Shown: positions 1 through 8,805, counted from the stretch's first letter. The stretch: DNA of 64,000 nt from Maricaulis sp039978735 (GCF_039978735.1 NZ_JBDWAS010000024.1:7001-71000), one strand, 5' to 3'. The notes: generated by a model not told the origin, from the letters alone. Numbers and translations are program-made.

Positions 1-2
1 TT

Positions 3-536
3 GCCGCCCTGGCCAGGGAAATCCCCGTCGAGATCGAAGCCTTCGCCTTCGGCGGGCTGTGCGTGATGACCGAAGGCCGGTGCGACCTCTCCTCCTATGT
101 CACCGGCCGCTCGCCCAACCTGTCCGGCGTCTGCTCGCCATCCGAATGCGTCAGCTATTCCAGCGAGAGTGGCCAGCGCTCGGCGAAGCTGTCCGGCCTC
201 ACCATCGACCGCAGCGCTGCCGGCCAGCCGGTCGGTTACCCGACAATCTGCAAGGGACGTTTCGTCGACAGGGGCGAGGCCAGCCACATCTTCGAGGACC
301 CGGTGAGCCTCAACACGATCGACGTCCTGCCCGACCTCATCCGCGCCGGCGTCAGTGCGCTCAAGATCGAGGGGCGCCAGCGCGGCAAGGCCTATGTCCA
401 GCAGGTCACGCGCGAATTCCGCACGGCCATCGATGCCGTACTCGCCGGTCAGGGCACCGGCACCGCAAACACACTGGCCGCTCTCACCGAGGGGCATCGC
501 AGCACGACGGGGGCATACCGCAAGACATGGCGCTGA
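3..536 (+). CDS. ubiU: UbiU, U32-family Fe-S protein for O2-independent ubiquinone synthesis (5' truncated)
   Basis: Only the C-terminal 177 residues lie in the window; the frame is open from base 3. UbiU works with UbiV in hydroxylating the ubiquinone ring without oxygen. Four cysteines at local residues 20, 27, 44 and 83 have spacings of 7, 17 and 39, the same as the [4Fe-4S] ligands of E. coli UbiU (C169, C176, C193, C232, from memory). The surrounding GRC-DLSSYVTG and CKGR motifs are typical of the family. The gene overlaps ubiV by 10 nt. Assignment is firm; the start is outside the window. Confidence 0.93.
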   Translation, partial: AALAREIPVEIEAFAFGGLCVMTEGRCDLSSYVTGRSPNLSGVCSPSECVSYSSESGQRSAKLSGLTIDRSAAGQPVGYPTICKGRFVDRGEASHIFEDPVSLNTIDVLPDLIRAGVSALKIEGRQRGKAYVQQVTREFRTAIDAVLAGQGTGTANTLAALTEGHRSTTGAYRKTWR

Positions 537-1435
537 CATCCACATCCATCGGCCTCACCCTGGGCCCGCTCTATTTCAACTGGCCCGCCGCCCGCCTGGC
601 CGATTTCTATGCCCGTATCGCCGACGAGGCGCCGGTCGACCGTGTCCATCTCGGCGAGATCGTCTGCGGCAAGCGCTCACCGCTGACCATCGACTCGGTC
701 GTGGCGGCGGCCGAGCGCCTGGAGCGCGGCGGCAAGACCGTCGTCTGGTCCGGCCTCATCTCGCCGGTCAACAAGCGCGAACGCCGGATGACCCGGGATC
801 TGATGCAGGGCGACAGCCTCGTCGAGATCAATGATTTCGGCGCCCTGAAGGACCGGCAGGACCGGCCCTTCGCCGCAGGCCCCTTTCTCAACATCTACAA
901 TGAAGCCGCCCTCGCCCTCTTGGCCTCGATGGGCTGCGAGCGCTGGTGCCCGCGGGTCGAGCTTTCGCTCGACGCGATCTCGGCCATCGCCGCCGGCAAT
1001 CCAGGCGTGGAGGTCGAGCTCTTCGCCTTCGGCCGCCTGCCGCTGGCCCATTCCGGCCGCTGCTATCACGCCCGCCAGGACGGGCTGACCAAGGACAGCT
1101 GCCAGTATGTCTGCGAGAAGGACCCCGACGGCGCCGGGGTCGAGACGCTCGATGGCATCCCCTTCCTCGCCTATAACGGCGTGCAGACCCTGTCCCACGC
1201 CCTGCATGTGTCGCCCTTTGCCTCCGCCGCCTTACGGCAGAGCGGCGTGAGCGCGTTGCGCCTGTCGCCGCACACGGGCGACATGGTCGCGATTGCAAAG
1301 GCCTGGCGCGGCTTTCTGGACGGCCGGAGCGATCTGGACGCCCTGCTCGCCGCCATCCGCGGTGAAATGCCGGGTTTCGACCTGGTCAGCGGTTATCTGG
1401 CCGGCAAGCCGGGGCGGGAATGGGCCGCCCCGTAG
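527..1435 (+). CDS. ubiV: UbiV, U32-family Fe-S protein for O2-independent ubiquinone synthesis
   Basis: A 302-residue protein, normal for UbiV, the obligate partner of UbiU in anaerobic ubiquinone ring hydroxylation. Cysteines at 47 (GEIVCGKR), 179, 192 and 196 match the cluster ligands C39, C180, C193 and C197 of E. coli UbiV in spacing. CERWCPRVELS at 137-147 is a further conserved family segment. The ATG at 527 is chosen because the conserved N-terminus starts just after it and it overlaps the end of ubiU, suggesting translational coupling. The reading frame continues upstream, but that part is a shadow of ubiU. It fits the anaerobic respiration genes elsewhere in the window, since denitrification needs quinone made without oxygen. 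Confidence 0.93.
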   Translation: MALTSTSIGLTLGPLYFNWPAARLADFYARIADEAPVDRVHLGEIVCGKRSPLTIDSVVAAAERLERGGKTVVWSGLISPVNKRERRMTRDLMQGDSLVEINDFGALKDRQDRPFAAGPFLNIYNEAALALLASMGCERWCPRVELSLDAISAIAAGNPGVEVELFAFGRLPLAHSGRCYHARQDGLTKDSCQYVCEKDPDGAGVETLDGIPFLAYNGVQTLSHALHVSPFASAALRQSGVSALRLSPHTGDMVAIAKAWRGFLDGRSDLDALLAAIRGEMPGFDLVSGYLAGKPGREWAAP

Positions 1436-1460
1436 CGCAGGACGCCCGGGCCCGGCTTTG

Positions 1461-1703
1461 TCATCCCTCACTCTCGCACCAGGCCAGCGCCAGGGCGGAC
1501 AGGGCGATATAGAGTACCACCAGGCCAAAGCCCGGCGTGTCCTGTTCGGCAAAATCGGCGATCACCGGCAGGGCGAAGCCGAGGCCGGCCAGCCAGGCCA
1601 GCAGGATCAGCGTCGAGACGATCGCCCGGCCGTGACGCACCAGCCGCAGCCGGATCGACAATATCGCGGCCCGCCGCCGGGCCCGGTCAGTCAGACTGCT
1701 CAT
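1461..1703 (-). CDS. small two-helix membrane protein downstream of the ECF sigma factor
   Basis: An 80-residue protein with a basic N-terminus (RARRR, RLRLVRHGR) and two hydrophobic segments at about 28-49 and 58-75. Its first codons overlap the end of the sigma-factor gene by 17 nt, so the two are probably translated together. I do not recognise a family. A small membrane protein coupled to an ECF sigma factor could be its anti-sigma factor or part of the same response, but no zinc-binding anti-sigma motif is visible. It faces ubiV tail to tail. Confidence 0.7.
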   Translation of the reverse strand: MSSLTDRARRRAAILSIRLRLVRHGRAIVSTLILLAWLAGLGFALPVIADFAEQDTPGFGLVVLYIALSALALAWCESEG

Positions 1704-2259
1704 CTCCGTCCTCCTCGTCTTGTGGAGCGAGCCGTGCTGCCAGCCGCTCCTTTGCGCGTTTGACCCGTGACTTCAGCGTCCCCAGCGGCACCTTGAGTGC
1801 CCGCGACGCCTCGACATGCGTCAGCCCGCCGATCTCGCACAGGATGGCGACATCGCGCTCTTCCGGCGCGAGCGCATCCAGCGCGGAGCGCACATCGATC
1901 GGCCAGTCCGGATCGCTGGTCAGCTGGGGCCGCACCTCGCCGCGCAGCCGGTCGAGAATGCGCCGGTGCGAGCGCTGGCGCCGGGCCAGCATCAACAGCT
2001 CGCGATAGCCGATGGCGAACAACCAGGTGCGGAAAGCCGACCGGCCGTCATAGCGGCGGATATGGATGAAGGCCTTGATCAGCGCCGACTGGGCGAGGTC
2101 CTCGGCATCCTGACGGTGGCGGATCGAGGCGGTGAGAAAATCGGTCAGGGCCGCCTGGTGCCGGCGCACCAGCTCCTCGAACGCATCCGCATCCCCCGCT
2201 GCCTGGCACAGCGGGATCAGCTTGCTGTCGCTGAGCTGACGGAGCGGCCGGCGGGTCAT
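1687..2259 (-). CDS. ECF (group 4) RNA polymerase sigma factor
   Basis: 190 residues with the two-domain ECF layout. Region 2 (about 20-90) contains HRQDAEDLAQSALIKAF and the FRTWLFAIGYREL promoter-melting segment. Region 4 (about 125-180) contains the helix-turn-helix GLTHVEASRALKVPLGTLKSRVKRAKERL. It should direct RNA polymerase to a small regulon. It sits between two small membrane-protein genes (6 nt after one, overlapping the other by 17 nt), the usual place for an anti-sigma partner. The C-terminus is acidic (DEEDGDEQSD). No cognate -35/-10 pair was identified. Confidence 0.92.
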   Translation of the reverse strand: MTRRPLRQLSDSKLIPLCQAAGDADAFEELVRRHQAALTDFLTASIRHRQDAEDLAQSALIKAFIHIRRYDGRSAFRTWLFAIGYRELLMLARRQRSHRRILDRLRGEVRPQLTSDPDWPIDVRSALDALAPEERDVAILCEIGGLTHVEASRALKVPLGTLKSRVKRAKERLAARLAPQDEEDGDEQSD

Positions 2260-2265
2260 CGGCCG

Positions 2266-2643
2266 CTAGTGCTCGTCCCGGCCGGTCAGCAGGAAGTGAA
2301 AGGCCAGGTGGACCAGTCCCAGCGTGAAGGGCAGGCCGGCGATCGCCAGCACGAAGAGCTGGGCCCGCAGGCTTTCCATCAGGGCGGCCAGCACAAGACC
2401 GGGCAGGACCAGCGCCAGCAGGATCAGCCCGCGCCGCAGGTCGCGGAAACGCCGCCGCGTCCCGCCGGCGATCTGCGCCAGCGCGGCCTGGTCGACCGTC
2501 TCGCAGCGCTCGACCAGCAGCCGGATCGTGGCGAGGTCCGCCTTGCGTTTGCGGTAGGCAAAGAATTGCGCGCTGATCGGAATGGCCGCGAGGAAAGCCA
2601 CCACCAGGATCGGGATGAGTTTGGCGACGATATCGTCTTCCAC
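2266..2643 (-). CDS. small membrane protein, DUF6249-like
   Basis: About 125 residues: a hydrophobic N-terminal segment (LIPILVVAFLAAIPISAQFF), a basic and charged central helix (RKRKADLATIRLLVERCE), and two further hydrophobic stretches near the C-terminus. This resembles DUF6249-type bacterial membrane proteins, of unknown function. The GTG at 2643 is chosen over an upstream GTG because GGAGG lies 5 nt before it. It is the first gene of the sigma-factor operon, 6 nt before the sigma gene, so it is a candidate sensor or anti-sigma factor. That role is inferred from position only. Confidence 0.65.
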   Translation of the reverse strand: MEDDIVAKLIPILVVAFLAAIPISAQFFAYRKRKADLATIRLLVERCETVDQAALAQIAGGTRRRFRDLRRGLILLALVLPGLVLAALMESLRAQLFVLAIAGLPFTLGLVHLAFHFLLTGRDEH

Positions 2644-2809
2644 GGCGACCTCCAGCCTGCCTGTTTGCGCTTTGATGCAGGCACATGCTGCCACGGATGA
2701 CGGGCAGGCGATCTTTTTTCGGCGTCATCCGGATCGGGCGATGCCCGCATCCAAGGGCTCAGACCCGCTGCGATTTCCGCAGCCTGAAAACGCCAAGGAG
2801 CCCTTGCCC

Positions 2810-4297
2810 ATGACGCCATCCCGCCTCGCCGCCGCGACCCTCGCGCTGTGCCTGTCCACCGCTGCACACGCCCAGGACACGCTGCAGATCACCCATGTCA
2901 CCGTGATCGATCCTGCCAGCCGCACGGTCCGGCCCGACATGACGGTCACCCTGTCCGGCGGCCTGATTGCCGCGGTGGAGCCTGCCGCGCTGGCGACCCT
3001 CCCCCAAGGCGCTCAGGAGATCGACGGCCGGGGCCGTTTTCTCATCCCCGGTCTGATGGACATGCATGTGCACACCAATGTCGCGCCGGTGACCGAGACC
3101 AGCCTCGCCCTCTTCCTCGCCCATGGCATCACCTCGGTGCGCGACATGGCAGGCGATTGCTGGGAGCCGCAGACCCCGCCCTTCCTGTGCCGGGACGATC
3201 TGGTGAACTACAATGCCCGCATCGATGCCGGAGCGCTGGCCGGGCCGGACCTGGTGCGCCTGTCGAGCGCTTTCGTTCAGAGCGACCGCACCGGCCATCT
3301 GCCGCCGGACGCCGATCCGATGTTCATGCCGCAAACGGAAGAGCAGGGCCGGGCCCTCGCCGACTATCTCGACGCGCGCGGCGTCGATCTGGTGAAAATG
3401 TATCACGCCATCTTCCCGGCCGCCTATGAAGGGCTGATGGACCGGGCCGGCGAGCTCGGCCTGGAAGTCTCCGGTCATATTCCGCTCGTCCTGTCCGCTG
3501 CGGAAGCCGCGGCGGCCGGCCAGCGCACGCTGGAGCACGCCAAGGACATCGTCACCGATTGCAGCGGGTTTGGCGCCGAATACCACGCCCGCATCCGCGC
3601 CGTGATCGGCGGCGACCGGACAGCACAATGGCCGGACGATGCGGAACGGCTTTCCCGCACCGTGGCCAGTTTCGACGAGAGCACCTGCCGCGCCCTGATG
3701 CGCGAACTGGCCGCCAATGGCACCTATTACGTTCCCACGCACGGCACGCGCGAGATGGATGTGCGGGCGGGCGACCCAGCCTATCGCGACCATCCAGCGC
3801 TTGCCTACATCCCGGGCTTCCAGCGCCAGCACTGGGATGCCGATCTCGACCGCACGGCCGCCGAACCTGCCGAAGTCCGCGATCACTATGCCCGCTTCTA
3901 CGCCCTGGGACTGCAGGTCACAGCGCTGGCTCATGAAGAAGGCGTCGCGGTGATGGTGGGCACCGACGCCAATGACACGATGATCATTCCCGGCATCAGC
4001 GCCCATGAGGAACTGGCCCGCCTGGTCGAGGCCGGACTGGGTCCGATGGACGCGCTGCGCGCCGCGACCGCGACGCCGGCCCGGTATCTCGGCCGCGACG
4101 GCACGCTGGGTACTGTCCAGGCGGGTGCAGAAGCCGACCTCGTCCTGCTGGACGCCAATCCGCTGGACGAGATCGGAAACACGCAAGCCATCGCGGCCGT
4201 CATCGCCGATGGCCGGCTGCACGACCGGACCAGGCTCGATGCGTTGCTCGATAATGTCCGCCAGCGCGCAGCCGAAGGCACCCTGCCCGGCCAGTAA
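2810..4297 (+). CDS. exported metal-dependent amidohydrolase (imidazolonepropionase/prolidase-like)
   Basis: 495 residues beginning with a signal peptide (cleavage near AHAQ). An AAGGAG site 9 nt upstream supports this ATG. The metal-site signature of the amidohydrolase superfamily is complete: HVH after GLMDM, a Lys in LVKMYHA that could be carboxylated, His in VSGHIPL, His in LEHAKD, and Asp in VMVGTDAND. The closest families are exported imidazolonepropionase-like or dipeptidase-like enzymes that hydrolyse cyclic amides or proline dipeptides; the substrate cannot be fixed. It is followed by a second, distantly similar amidohydrolase, suggesting related substrates. Confidence 0.87.
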   Translation: MTPSRLAAATLALCLSTAAHAQDTLQITHVTVIDPASRTVRPDMTVTLSGGLIAAVEPAALATLPQGAQEIDGRGRFLIPGLMDMHVHTNVAPVTETSLALFLAHGITSVRDMAGDCWEPQTPPFLCRDDLVNYNARIDAGALAGPDLVRLSSAFVQSDRTGHLPPDADPMFMPQTEEQGRALADYLDARGVDLVKMYHAIFPAAYEGLMDRAGELGLEVSGHIPLVLSAAEAAAAGQRTLEHAKDIVTDCSGFGAEYHARIRAVIGGDRTAQWPDDAERLSRTVASFDESTCRALMRELAANGTYYVPTHGTREMDVRAGDPAYRDHPALAYIPGFQRQHWDADLDRTAAEPAEVRDHYARFYALGLQVTALAHEEGVAVMVGTDANDTMIIPGISAHEELARLVEAGLGPMDALRAATATPARYLGRDGTLGTVQAGAEADLVLLDANPLDEIGNTQAIAAVIADGRLHDRTRLDALLDNVRQRAAEGTLPGQ

Positions 4298-4332
4298 CGA
4301 ACCACGGGCTGCCGGAGCGGGTTGCCAGATAC

Positions 4333-4346
4333 GCTACGTGCGTAGC
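4333..4346. promoter_or_regulatory. short palindrome, possible operator of the second amidohydrolase
   Basis: The arms GCTACG and CGTAGC are perfect inverted repeats around a 2-nt centre. The site lies 36 nt before the ATG at 4382 and falls between a TTGCCA (4322-4327) and a CACTAT (4346-4351) that could be -35 and -10 boxes 18 nt apart. An operator inside the promoter spacer is plausible but not proven. Confidence 0.35.
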
Positions 4347-4381
4347 ACTATCGCTAGAATCGTAACATCCGGAGTTTTCTC

Positions 4382-5803
4382 ATGTTCTGTCGCGCCATCA
4401 CGGCGGCACTGACCGCCGGCCTGGCCAGCCTCGCGGTCAGTGCAGCCGGCACCGCCCAGCCTCCCAAAAGCCTGTCGGAATCGGTGACGCGCCATGTGCG
4501 GATCGACGCTCCGCGTCTGGCCCTGACCGGTCTGCAGCTGATCGACGGTTCGGGCGCTCCGGCGCGGCGGGACCAGACCATCCTGATCGAGAATGGCCGC
4601 ATCCGGGCCGTGGGTGACAGCGGCGACGTGACGGTCCCCGAAGGGTTCGAAGTGGTGTCGCTCGACGGCCGGACGGCAATGCCGGGCATTGTCGGCCTGC
4701 ACAATCACCTCCACCACCCGGGCGTTCCCGTCAGCCATTTTGCCGCGCCGCATCTCTACCTCGCCGGCGGCGTGACGACCCTGTTCTCCGCCGGCAGCGC
4801 CGCCCCGATGGCCGAGCTGAACATGGCGGAAGCGGTTGTGCGCGGGCTCGGCCCGGGCCCGGACATGCGGATCGCCGCGCCCTATGTAACAGGCCCCGAG
4901 GGCAATTGGGTGATGCCGCGCCCGGCCTCGCCGCAGGCCGCCCGCGACTTCGTCGACTACTGGGCCTCCGCCGGGGTTTCCGGGTTCAAGCTCTACCGCC
5001 ACGTCACGCCGCCGATCGCAGCCGCGATCATCGACCAGGCGCACACGCACGGCCTCACCGTCACCGGGCATCTGTGCTCGCTGACCTTCCACGAGGCAGC
5101 GGAGATGGGGATCGACCGGATCGAGCACGGTCTGATTTCCATGTCCGACCTGGTCGAGAACAAACCCGAGGGCGAATGCGTCTCCACCCTGTCATCCCTG
5201 ACCGAGGCCGACATTGACGGCCCGGCGGTCGGTGCGGTGATCGACACGCTCATCGCCCATGACGTGACGCTGACCTCCACGCTGGCCATCATTGAATCCC
5301 ATTTCGCCCATCGGCCGCAGGGCGAGTCGCGCGCGCTGGACATGCTGTCACCGGTCGAGCGCGCCGCCTATGACGCCCGCCAGACCGCGCTTGCCGAACG
5401 TCGCGACACGACCCGTTTCACGCCTGCGCTTTTCAGCAGCATCCTCGCATTCGAGCGCCGCTTCGCCGAAGCCGGCGGCCGGCTCGTCGCCGGTCCGGAC
5501 AATGGCCGCCACATCGTCGCCGGCTATGGCGATCAGCGGAATCTGGAACTCCTTGTGGAAGCCGGCTTCTCCGTCCCCGAAACCGTGCAGATCATGACCC
5601 ATAACGGCGCCGTCGAACTCGGCCTGGGCGAGGACCGCGGTCTGGTACAGGCCGGCTACCGGGCGGACATCCTGATCCTCAATGGCGACCTCGCCGCCGA
5701 CCCGGCCGCGATCCGCTCACTCGAATACGTGTTCCGCGACGGTCTGGCCTATGATCCCGCCAGCCTCGCCGAAACCGTGCGCGGCGAAGTCGGCCTGCGC
5801 TGA
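4382..5803 (+). CDS. exported amidohydrolase, second copy
   Basis: 473 residues with a signal peptide (cleavage near GTAQ). Metal-site residues are present in order: HNH after GIVGL, Lys in GFKLYRH, His in TVTGHLCS, His in RIEHGL, and Asp in AGPDNG. The architecture matches the preceding gene at 2810-4297 but identity is low, so the two are diverged paralogues or independent acquisitions rather than a recent duplication. Its own palindrome-containing upstream region suggests a separate promoter. A polysaccharide-deacetylase gene follows after 37 nt. Substrate unknown. Confidence 0.86.
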   Translation: MFCRAITAALTAGLASLAVSAAGTAQPPKSLSESVTRHVRIDAPRLALTGLQLIDGSGAPARRDQTILIENGRIRAVGDSGDVTVPEGFEVVSLDGRTAMPGIVGLHNHLHHPGVPVSHFAAPHLYLAGGVTTLFSAGSAAPMAELNMAEAVVRGLGPGPDMRIAAPYVTGPEGNWVMPRPASPQAARDFVDYWASAGVSGFKLYRHVTPPIAAAIIDQAHTHGLTVTGHLCSLTFHEAAEMGIDRIEHGLISMSDLVENKPEGECVSTLSSLTEADIDGPAVGAVIDTLIAHDVTLTSTLAIIESHFAHRPQGESRALDMLSPVERAAYDARQTALAERRDTTRFTPALFSSILAFERRFAEAGGRLVAGPDNGRHIVAGYGDQRNLELLVEAGFSVPETVQIMTHNGAVELGLGEDRGLVQAGYRADILILNGDLAADPAAIRSLEYVFRDGLAYDPASLAETVRGEVGLR

Positions 5804-5840
5804 TCCCGAACCCTCCATCCAGCCAAGCGGACCGGACACC

Positions 5841-6800
5841 ATGTTTTTGCGTTACCTTCTGCCCCTGACACTCCTTGCCGCCCCGGCCGCTTCCGCACCG
5901 GGGGAGGCTCAGACCACGCCCGCCGCGCCGCGCGGCACGATCGCGATCACGTTCGACGACGCCCCCCGTGGCGACGGGGCCTTCTTCTCCGGTTCCGAAC
6001 GGACCCGCGAACTGATCGATGCGCTCGAACGCGCCGATGTCGATGGGGCGATGATCTTCGTGCTGGGCCGCAATGCCGAGGCGGACACCGACGGGCTCGA
6101 CCGGTTGCAGGCCTATGCCGCGGCCGGGCACAGCCTGGCCAACCACTCCTATTCCCATACCTGGCTGTGGCAGAGCGAACCGGCCGCCTATCTCGCCGAT
6201 ATCGACCGCACCACCGGCCTGCTGGAAAACCTGCCTGGCCATACGCCCTACTTCCGCTTCCCCTTCCTCGATGAAGGCCGCACGGTCGAGGGCCGCGACG
6301 CCCTGCGGCAAGGTCTCGCCGAACGCGGCCTGCGCAACGGCTATGTCACCGTCGACAATTATGACTGGTACATGGATGCACTGGTCCAGCGCGCGGTCGC
6401 AGCCGGGCGCGAGGTCGATATGGACGCGCTGCGTCAGGCCTATATCGACATCCTGCTGGAAGGCGTCGATTTCTACGATGCGCTGGCCCGCGAGACGCTG
6501 GACCGGTCTCCGGCCCATGTCCTGCTGCTGCACGAAAACGATCTCGCCGCGCTCTTCATCGACGATCTAGCCATTGCCCTGCGCGAGGCGGGCTGGCAGA
6601 TCGTGCCGGCGGAAACTGCCTATGCCGACCCGATTGCGGACATGCTGCCCGACACGCTGTTCAACGGGCAGGGACGCGTCGCCGCCCTCGCCCACGCCGC
6701 CCGCCTGAAGCCCGCACGCGAAATGGTGCCGCCCTTCGAGGACGAAGCCTGGCTGGAAGCCGAATTCGCCCGCCGCGGCGTCTTCTCCAGCGCGGACTGA
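5841..6800 (+). CDS. exported polysaccharide deacetylase (NodB homology, CE4)
   Basis: 319 residues with a signal peptide (LLAAPAASAPG). NodB-domain motifs are visible: TFDDAP (catalytic Asp and metal Asp), NHSYSH (metal His pair) and FRFPF. These enzymes remove acetyl groups from N-acetylated sugars in a metal-dependent reaction, in the periplasm or on the surface. The C-terminal part (TPAHVLLLHEND-like segment, then AGWQIVPAE) is a typical family end. It is the last gene of a three-gene exported-hydrolase run and faces the DUF3299 gene tail to tail with 11 nt between stops. The polymer it acts on is unknown. Confidence 0.88.
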   Translation: MFLRYLLPLTLLAAPAASAPGEAQTTPAAPRGTIAITFDDAPRGDGAFFSGSERTRELIDALERADVDGAMIFVLGRNAEADTDGLDRLQAYAAAGHSLANHSYSHTWLWQSEPAAYLADIDRTTGLLENLPGHTPYFRFPFLDEGRTVEGRDALRQGLAERGLRNGYVTVDNYDWYMDALVQRAVAAGREVDMDALRQAYIDILLEGVDFYDALARETLDRSPAHVLLLHENDLAALFIDDLAIALREAGWQIVPAETAYADPIADMLPDTLFNGQGRVAALAHAARLKPAREMVPPFEDEAWLEAEFARRGVFSSAD

Positions 6801-6811
6801 GGGGTCTTGGA

Positions 6812-7537
6812 TTAGTCCCGATAAGGCTCGTGACTGATCAGGCGCATTGTGTAGGCGGCATCGCCCAGCCCGTTCATGTGCCGGTCCGAAGACAGCTCGC
6901 CCGTCACCCAGACCGGATCCCACAGCCGGTCGACCCGCAGCGGTTCGTCCAGCGTGACATAGACGATCTGGTTGGGTGGCGGCGGCGGGGTGTGAATGCA
7001 GGCGCCGAAATAGGGCACCAGCAGAAACTCGTCGATCTCGCCACCGGGCTGATAGTCCAGCGGCAGGATGAAGCCGGGCATGCGCACCGTCTGGCCGATC
7101 AGCGCCGGCTCGACATTGAACGTGCCGATCTGCTGCATCTGGCCGCCGAAATGATTGATCTCCATCGTCGCATAGGCCGAGTTGTAGAGCTGCTCGATCC
7201 GCTCCAGCTCACCTTCCGGCAGGAGATCGTCCCAGTTGATGGTGATCACGCCATTCTCGTCCGGCGGCGGAAAGTCCGGACCGGGCGGCGGCGGCGTTGC
7301 CCGCAGCGGCGCTTCATCGTCTGACGAGGCCGCCGCTTGCACATCGGGCCCGGCAGATTGCTCGGCCTCGACGGCCTGCTCTTCAGGCTGTGACGGTTCC
7401 GGTTGCGCGGCTTCCGCGGTCTGGGAACTGCCCGCCGCCGCGGCTTCGGTGCCGGGCGAGGAGTCGGCACCGCTGGGACTGGCGCCGCAGGCGGCGAGCA
7501 GAAGCACGGGAAGCAGGTAGATGCGGATCGAAGACAT
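6812..7537 (-). CDS. DUF3299 lipoprotein, ZrgD-like
   Basis: 241 residues. A lipobox LLAACGAS near residue 20 gives an acylated Cys, then a Pro/Glu/Ala-rich spacer (about 24-85) leads to the DUF3299 domain (WDDLLPEG ... PGFILPLDY ... FLLVPYFGACIHTPPPPPNQ). The ATG at 7537 is preferred to an in-frame GTG at 7549 because GAGG precedes it by 6 nt; the GTG overlaps the stop of the permease gene. It ends the DUF2796-ATPase-permease-DUF3299 run. In Vibrio cholerae the same families form the zinc-uptake locus zrgABCDE (from memory), so a periplasmic zinc role is inferred. Confidence 0.87.
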   Translation of the reverse strand: MSSIRIYLLPVLLLAACGASPSGADSSPGTEAAAAGSSQTAEAAQPEPSQPEEQAVEAEQSAGPDVQAAASSDDEAPLRATPPPPGPDFPPPDENGVITINWDDLLPEGELERIEQLYNSAYATMEINHFGGQMQQIGTFNVEPALIGQTVRMPGFILPLDYQPGGEIDEFLLVPYFGACIHTPPPPPNQIVYVTLDEPLRVDRLWDPVWVTGELSSDRHMNGLGDAAYTMRLISHEPYRD

Positions 7538-7545
7538 GATGGACC

Positions 7546-8805
7546 TCACAAACGGATGGACAGGCCGTCGGCCAGCGCATTGCGCTGTGCCCGCCAGGCC
7601 GGCCAGGCGCCCAGCAGCGCGCCGGCCAGGGTGACGGCCCCAAGGACAAGGATTTCGGTCACGCCCGGGCCGCCGGCCAGGTCGAGCCCGTAGCGCGTGG
7701 CAACCGAGCGGGCGATGATGGCAAAGCCGATCTGGGCCAGGAGGATGCCGATCACGGCACCGGCGGCCGCCAGCGAAGCGGCTTCCAGGATCAGCAGGGC
7801 GAAGATGTCGCGCGGCCGCGCACCGGTCGCCCGCAACACCGCCATCTCGCGGCGGCGCTCGTTCAGCCCGGCCGACAGGGCGGTGAGGATGCCGGTCATG
7901 CCGACCACGACGACCAGCAGCGAGATCGCCTTGAACGCCGTCTCGCCGGCCCCGATCACCTGCCAGAGCTGTGACAGCGCCACGCCCGGCATGATCGCGC
8001 TCAGCGCCTCGCCCTGATAGGTATTGATCTGCCTTTGCAGGCCCAGCACGCGGATCGGCGAGCTCACCCCGACCAGGACGGCCGTGATACTGTCGGGCTC
8101 GAGCGTGCCGGCATCGAGCGTCTCGCCTGCAGCCTGGCCGGACGGCGGCGCCCCACTCTCCCAGCCGACATGGATCGCCTCGATGCTTTCCAGCGAGACA
8201 TGGACGGACCGGTCTACCGGTGTGCCCGTCGGCGCGAGAATGCCGACAATCTCGAAATCATGGCCTGAATGCTCGGCAAAGCTGACATCGCCGATGCCGT
8301 GCGACAGCCGGATAAACCCGCCCAGGCCATAGTCGAGCTGGCGGGCGACTTCCGCACCCAGGACCACTTCATGCGTTCCGTCGAAAGCCCGGCCATCGGC
8401 CAGCGCCAGCGGTTGGCGGCGGCCGTAGCGGTAATGATCGAAATAGGCCTGTGTCGTGCCCACGACCCGATAGCCGCGATGACTGTCGCCGAGCGAGATC
8501 GGCACGGCCCAGTCGACATCCGGCGCCGAGGCAATCAGCTGATAGGTGTCCCAGCCGATATTCGCGGTCGGATCGCCCAGGCGGAAGACCGAATAGAGCA
8601 GGAGATTGATCGCCCCGCCGCGTGCGCCGACGATCAGATCGGTGTCCGAAATGGTGGAGTCAAAGCTCGTCCGCACACCGGTGCGGATCTTCTCCACGCC
8701 CAGGAACAGCATCACCGCGAGCACGATGGACAGGATCGTCAGCGCCACCGAGACACCGCGATTGGCCAGGCTCTTCCAGGCCAGGGTCAGGAGAGACGTG
8801 CTCAT
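7546..8805 (-). CDS. ABC transporter permease, FtsX/MacB family (ZrgC-like)
   Basis: 419 residues. One N-terminal transmembrane helix (about 18-38) is followed by a large periplasmic MacB-type domain (about 45-260) and an FtsX-type membrane domain with three helices (about 280-305, 335-360, 385-410). Such permeases usually couple ATP hydrolysis to work in the periplasm rather than forming a classical import channel. The start ATG overlaps the ATPase stop (ATGA). The partner ATPase is the preceding gene. The His-rich DUF2796 gene in the same operon suggests metal handling instead of lipoprotein or macrolide export. Confidence 0.88.
   Translation of the reverse strand: MSTSLLTLAWKSLANRGVSVALTILSIVLAVMLFLGVEKIRTGVRTSFDSTISDTDLIVGARGGAINLLLYSVFRLGDPTANIGWDTYQLIASAPDVDWAVPISLGDSHRGYRVVGTTQAYFDHYRYGRRQPLALADGRAFDGTHEVVLGAEVARQLDYGLGGFIRLSHGIGDVSFAEHSGHDFEIVGILAPTGTPVDRSVHVSLESIEAIHVGWESGAPPSGQAAGETLDAGTLEPDSITAVLVGVSSPIRVLGLQRQINTYQGEALSAIMPGVALSQLWQVIGAGETAFKAISLLVVVVGMTGILTALSAGLNERRREMAVLRATGARPRDIFALLILEAASLAAAGAVIGILLAQIGFAIIARSVATRYGLDLAGGPGVTEILVLGAVTLAGALLGAWPAWRAQRNALADGLSIRL

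Noticed and set aside
3..1435. U32 proteins as collagenase-like peptidases
   Set aside because: The cysteine spacings match UbiU and UbiV exactly, so the old peptidase label does not apply.
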